NCBI GenBank assembly: GCA_016715995.1
Contig: JADJXF010000011.1
Coordinates: forward strand, 62,001 to 126,000
From: Flavobacteriales bacterium
GTDB taxonomy: Bacteria; Bacteroidota; Bacteroidia; Flavobacteriales_F; PHOS-HE28
Direction: 5' to 3'
Length of the DNA stretch: 64,000 nt
This document shows positions 60,860-64,000 of this stretch, in pieces. The notes under the pieces are model-generated. The model made no database searches, had not been told where the DNA came from, and saw only the letters and a list, made by a program, of their open reading frames with translations. How positions within the stretch are numbered: the first letter of the stretch is position 1; every line of letters starts with the position of its first letter. Made by a program: the position numbers and the translations under genes.

Positions 60860-60931
60860 GTTGTCTGTTGTCCGTTGTCAGGCATCAGCTTGGCGAGGCA
60901 GATTGACAACAGATAGCAATCAACCGACAAC
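60860..60931 (+). repeat. Intergenic hairpin of gttgtc words between the two permease genes
   Basis: The arm 60860-60880 (gttgtctgttgtccgttgtc and on) pairs with 60904-60931 (tgacaacagat and caaccgacaac), with a ~7-nt extra bulge in the second arm. It has the same word family as 53027 and 44097. It ends 8 nt before the ATG at 60940. Confidence 0.65.
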
Positions 60932-60939
60932 TGCCCACC

Positions 60940-62184
60940 ATGTTCGATAGCGAGCGCTGGGGCGAGATCTGGCAGACGCTGAGCCGCAACAAGCTGCGCA
61001 GCTTCCTCACCATGTTCGGGGTGTTCTGGGGCATCTTCATGCTGGTGGTGATGCTTGGCATGGGCAAAGGGCTGCAGAACGCGGTGCTCGGCGGCTTCGA
61101 GGGATTCGCCACCAATAGCTGCTTCATCTGGACGATGCCCACCACCAAGCCCTACGCGGGCTTCCGGCAAGGGCGCTTCTTCAGCTTCGACAACGAGGAT
61201 ATCGGCATCATCCGTCGCAACGTGCCGGGCATCGCCATCTGCTCGCCGCAATTGCAGCTGGGCGGCTGGCAGGGTGGCAACAACGTGAGCTACAATGGAC
61301 GGATCGGGGCCTTCAGCATCTACGGCAGTGAGCCCGAGGTGATTCAGGTGGAGGCTGTGCGGTTGCCGCAGGGGCGTTTCCTCAACAAGTCCGACTTGCT
61401 GGAGGAGCGCAAGGTGGCGGTGATCGGCAAGGACGTGGTGGCGCAGCTCTTCCAGAAGGAGGACCCGATGGGCAAGTACATCCGGATCAACGGCGTGTAC
61501 TTCCAGGTGGTGGGCGTAACGGCGAAGAAGAGCAGCGCGCAGATGGGCGATAACCCCGATGCCAAGATCTACGTGCCCTTCACCACTTTCCAGAAGGCCT
61601 TCAACAGCCTCAACCGCGTGCACTGGTTCACCATCGTGGCCGAGCCCGGCGTGGATGTGGCGGAGGTGGAGAAGAAGATCAGGCAGCTGATGGCGCGCAA
61701 GCACAAGGTGGACCCCGAGGACAAGTCCGCCTTCGGAAGCTGGAACATGCAGCAGTTCTACATGATGATGAACGGCCTCTTCATCGGCATCGCCGGGCTG
61801 AGCTGGTTCGTGGGTGTTTTCTCGCTCATCGCGGGCTGCATCGGCATCGGTAACATCATGCTGGTGAGCATCAAGGAACGCACGAAGGAGATCGGCATAC
61901 GGCGGAGCCTCGGCGCCACGCCCGGCAACATCACCGGTCAGATCATCCAGGAGGCCCTCACGCTCATCTTCGTCGCCGGCTACTTCGGCCTGCTTGCTGG
62001 CGTGGGCGTGCTGGAGGCCATCCGTTCATTCGCCGAGGGCGACTTCCTCAAGGACCCCTCGGTCAACATCGTCGTCGCCCTCGTCGCTTTCATCGTTCTG
62101 CTCGTCTTCGGCCTTCTCGCGGGGCTTTTGCCAGCCATGCGCGCCTTGCGCATCAAAGCCGTGGACGCCCTCCGCGCCGAGTAA
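60940..62184 (+). CDS. ABC transporter permease, MacB/FtsX type, second copy
   Basis: A 414-aa paralogue of the preceding permease. N-terminal helix LRSFLTMFGVFWGIFMLVVM, periplasmic domain with GRFLNKSDLLEERKVAVIGK and PMGKYIRINGVYFQVVGVTA, coupling segment IKERTKEIGIRRSLGATPGN, and C-terminal helices (TLIFVAGYFGLLAGVGVLEA, VNIVVALVAFIVLLVFGLLA). With the ATPase and adaptor it should form an asymmetric MacAB-like pump. The ends match its partner (RxRIRPIEALRDE versus LRIKAVDALRAE). Confidence 0.93.
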   Translation: MFDSERWGEIWQTLSRNKLRSFLTMFGVFWGIFMLVVMLGMGKGLQNAVLGGFEGFATNSCFIWTMPTTKPYAGFRQGRFFSFDNEDIGIIRRNVPGIAICSPQLQLGGWQGGNNVSYNGRIGAFSIYGSEPEVIQVEAVRLPQGRFLNKSDLLEERKVAVIGKDVVAQLFQKEDPMGKYIRINGVYFQVVGVTAKKSSAQMGDNPDAKIYVPFTTFQKAFNSLNRVHWFTIVAEPGVDVAEVEKKIRQLMARKHKVDPEDKSAFGSWNMQQFYMMMNGLFIGIAGLSWFVGVFSLIAGCIGIGNIMLVSIKERTKEIGIRRSLGATPGNITGQIIQEALTLIFVAGYFGLLAGVGVLEAIRSFAEGDFLKDPSVNIVVALVAFIVLLVFGLLAGLLPAMRALRIKAVDALRAE

Positions 62185-62229
62185 CCCTCAACCTGCCCTC
62201 GAATCAACCTTCAACCCCCAACCTTCCAA
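62185..62229 (+). repeat. One-sided array of caaccttcaa-type words before the adaptor gene
   Basis: The words ccctcaacc, aaccttcaac and ccaaccttcc repeat between the permease stop and the adaptor ATG (62235). It resembles the arm before sucD (27174-27214). No complementary partner was found. Confidence 0.5.
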
Positions 62230-62234
62230 CGGGT

Positions 62235-63347
62235 ATGAAACGCATCCTTAAGTACATCCTCCTGATCGGCCTCGGACTGCTCTTCATCTGGCTCATGGTG
62301 TTCCTTGTGCAGAAGAGCATGCCCAAGCCTGTGGAATACGCTGTTGAGCAGCCGAAGAAGAATAACATCATCAAGAAGACCGTGGCCAACGGCAAGATCG
62401 TGCCGCGTAAGGAGATCCTCATCAAGCCCGTGGTGAGCGGCATCATCCGCGAGCTGTACGTGGAGGCCGGCCAGCAGGTGAAGAAGGACCAGCCGCTGGC
62501 CAAGATCCAGATCGTGCCGGACATGCTCAGTCTGAGCAACGCTGAGAACCGCGTGCGCAATGCGGAGATCAACGTGCAGAACGCGCAGATGAACCACGAC
62601 CGCAATAAGCCGCTGCTCGACAAGGGCGTGATCGCCGCGGCCGAGATGCAGACCTTCGAGATCGCGCTGCGCACGGCCAAGCAGGAGCTGGCCGGGGCGC
62701 AAGAGGCGTTGCAAGTGGTGCGTGACGGCATCAGCCGCAGTAGTGCGGGCAACACCGTGGTGCGCAGCACCATCGACGGCATGGTACTCGATGTGCCGGT
62801 GAAGGAGGGGAACAGCGTGATCGAGCGCAACAACTTCAACGAGGGCACCACCATCGCCGCCATCGCGGACATGGCCGACCTCATCTTCCAAGGCAAGGTG
62901 GATGAGAGCGAAGTGGGCAAGGTGAAGCTGGGCATGCCCGTTGTGCTCACCGTGGGCGCCATCGACAACGCGAAGTGGGATGCGGACCTGGAATACCTCG
63001 CGCCCAAAGGCGTTGAAGAGAACGGCGCCATCCAGTTCGAGATCCGCGCGGCCGTGAAGCTCAAGGAAGGGCAGACCCTGCGCAGCGGCTACAGCGCGAA
63101 CGCCGACATCGAGCTCGAGCGCCGCGACAGCGTGCTCACCGTGCCCGAGAGCGTGGTGGAGTTCAACGCCAAGGGCGACAGCGCCTTCGTGCAGGTGAAG
63201 GATGGCGAGGAGTGGAAGAAGACCCACATTAAGACCGGCCTCAGCGACGGCATCAACCTGGAGGTGATGGACGGAGTGACCAAGGATACAGAGCTGCGCG
63301 GAGCGAAAAAGGAGGAGGAGAAGAAAGTGGAGCCGAGCTTCGATTAG
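62235..63347 (+). CDS. Periplasmic adaptor (membrane fusion) protein, MacA/HlyD type
   Basis: A 370-aa adaptor: N-terminal membrane anchor (YILLIGLGLLFIWLMVFLVQ), biotinyl-lipoyl half-motif (GKIVPRKEILIKPVVSGIIR and EAGQQVKKDQPLAKIQ), and a helical hairpin (~residues 95-165, NVQNAQMNHDRNKPLLDKGV). The second lipoyl half follows (VRSTIDGMVLDVPVKEGNSV), then beta-barrel and membrane-proximal domains. The end is Lys/Glu-rich. It links the inner-membrane MacB-type permeases to an outer-membrane TolC-like channel, which is not encoded in the window. Confidence 0.93.
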   Translation: MKRILKYILLIGLGLLFIWLMVFLVQKSMPKPVEYAVEQPKKNNIIKKTVANGKIVPRKEILIKPVVSGIIRELYVEAGQQVKKDQPLAKIQIVPDMLSLSNAENRVRNAEINVQNAQMNHDRNKPLLDKGVIAAAEMQTFEIALRTAKQELAGAQEALQVVRDGISRSSAGNTVVRSTIDGMVLDVPVKEGNSVIERNNFNEGTTIAAIADMADLIFQGKVDESEVGKVKLGMPVVLTVGAIDNAKWDADLEYLAPKGVEENGAIQFEIRAAVKLKEGQTLRSGYSANADIELERRDSVLTVPESVVEFNAKGDSAFVQVKDGEEWKKTHIKTGLSDGINLEVMDGVTKDTELRGAKKEEEKKVEPSFD

Positions 63348-63395
63348 GGCGGTTCTTCCTCTTCAGCTCCACCAGAATGGCGGTTCGTGAGGGAT

Positions 63396-64000
63396 CTAGC
63401 CCTTGCGTGCTGTGATCATCAAGTACCGGAACAGATCGTGCTGCGTGCCCAGCACCATGCCCAGCAAACAGCTGCGCAGGTGAGCTTGTTCCAGCGCATC
63501 TAGGCGTTCGCTTTTCAAGCGGCGGTTCAACCAGCCTCTGATCATGAGCCAGAGGCCGTGCGCGGCGCTAGGTGCAACCCTCCAGCTGAGGTCCGTGATG
63601 CGGATGTCCGTGAAGCCCTCGTGCTTCATCGCCGCGACAAAGGCATCCCGCTGAGCGAAGCAGGGGAGGGCCCAGCCGCGCTCCACAGTGCGTACCATGC
63701 GCCGCCGCCATCCTTGCGGTCGTTTCAGTAGAAAGCCATCGACTAGCGCGATCCTCCCGCCTGACTTGAGGATGCGAGCTGCTTCGGCCAGCACATCGCC
63801 TTTGCCGGTGCCCGTGCCATAGCACAAGCTCTCCAGTCCGATCACGCCATCCACTGACCCGGCATCGAATCCGGTGGAGCGGAAGTCACGCTCATGAATC
63901 GTCACGTGACGCGCAAGCCCTTCCGCAGCGCATGCCCGCTCGCCTTCCGCGACTTGCTCCGGGACTACCGTGAAGGCATCCACCTGGAAGCCGGACTCAT
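63396..64000 (-). CDS. Class I SAM-dependent methyltransferase, 5' end cut by window edge
   Basis: The reading frame is open to the right edge: upstream of the GTG at 63983 the codons continue ESGFQVDAFTVVPEQVAEGE, which fits strand 2 of a Rossmann methyltransferase, so the true start lies outside. Visible are the post-I region, GVIGLESLCYGTGTGKGDVL (motif with the acidic turn) and EAARILKSGGRIALVDGFLL (motif III). The pattern resembles tocopherol/sterol C-methyltransferase-like enzymes. The glycine-rich motif I lies outside the window. Substrate unknown. Confidence 0.82.
   Translation of the reverse strand, partial: ESGFQVDAFTVVPEQVAEGERACAAEGLARHVTIHERDFRSTGFDAGSVDGVIGLESLCYGTGTGKGDVLAEAARILKSGGRIALVDGFLLKRPQGWRRRMVRTVERGWALPCFAQRDAFVAAMKHEGFTDIRITDLSWRVAPSAAHGLWLMIRGWLNRRLKSERLDALEQAHLRSCLLGMVLGTQHDLFRYLMITARKG

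Overview
The window reads as a chromosomal segment of a GC-rich member of the Bacteroidota. The evidence is two kinds of type IX secretion (T9SS) tail (type A at 2039-2944 and 39424-40978, the gliding-motility-type C-terminal domain at 31778-35467), SprB-like repeats, genes without obvious Shine-Dalgarno sequences, and several upstream boxes resembling the Bacteroidota -7 promoter element TAnnTTTG, often here in the form TAnnTTTCG. I cannot name the genus. No rRNA, tRNA or CRISPR array was seen.

Layout. 1-7.9 kb: a truncated M36-type secreted metalloprotease, a relic of a REP-associated tyrosine transposase beside REP-like palindromes, a T9SS-exported protein, an acyl-CoA carboxylase beta chain, a PQQ-type beta-propeller protein and a cold-shock-domain protein. 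7.9-17.9 kb, all minus strand: a tightly packed operon of exported TPR, MORN/YwqK-repeat and DUF3857/transglutaminase-like proteins ending with an alpha/beta hydrolase. 18-24.5 kb: a YiiX-like amidase, a lipoprotein, a WbqC-like protein, two propeller proteins and mnmE. 24.5-42.5 kb: type II NADH dehydrogenase, a TetA-like MFS exporter, sucD, a KdnB-like oxidase, an AsmA-like protein, a giant T9SS cargo protein, rsmE and neighbours, and a serine hydrolase.

42.6-58.6 kb holds what appears to be a nearly complete reductive pyrimidine catabolic pathway on the plus strand: cytosine deaminase (58182) makes uracil; PreT/PreA (54517, 56469) reduce it; dihydropyrimidinase (48169) opens the ring; beta-ureidopropionase (53106) releases beta-alanine; a class III aminotransferase (44615) and a (methyl)malonate-semialdehyde dehydrogenase (42591) carry it to acyl-CoA; an NCS1 permease (45970) imports the base. 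The cluster is interrupted by foreign material: a lower-GC ATPase plus PIN-like gene pair and an IS110-family element at 49.6-52.98 kb, and three small four-helix-bundle genes of the 23S rRNA intervening-sequence-protein (IVP) family.

The most striking structure is that each of the three IVP-family genes (44180, 54100, 55905) lies between imperfect inverted arms built of short repeated words, with a different word at each gene. Similar arms without a gene form hairpins in other intergenic gaps (53027, 59456, 60860). This resembles the architecture of 23S rRNA intervening sequences, but inside protein-coding operons. 58.7-63.3 kb encodes a MacAB-like tripartite efflux set (ATPase, two permeases, adaptor), and the window ends inside a methyltransferase gene.

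Six genes carry apparent single-base-type frameshifts (near 14669, 15540, 21699, 29163, 29531 and 40683, two of them in the same gene). These may be consensus errors of the assembly rather than real inactivation.
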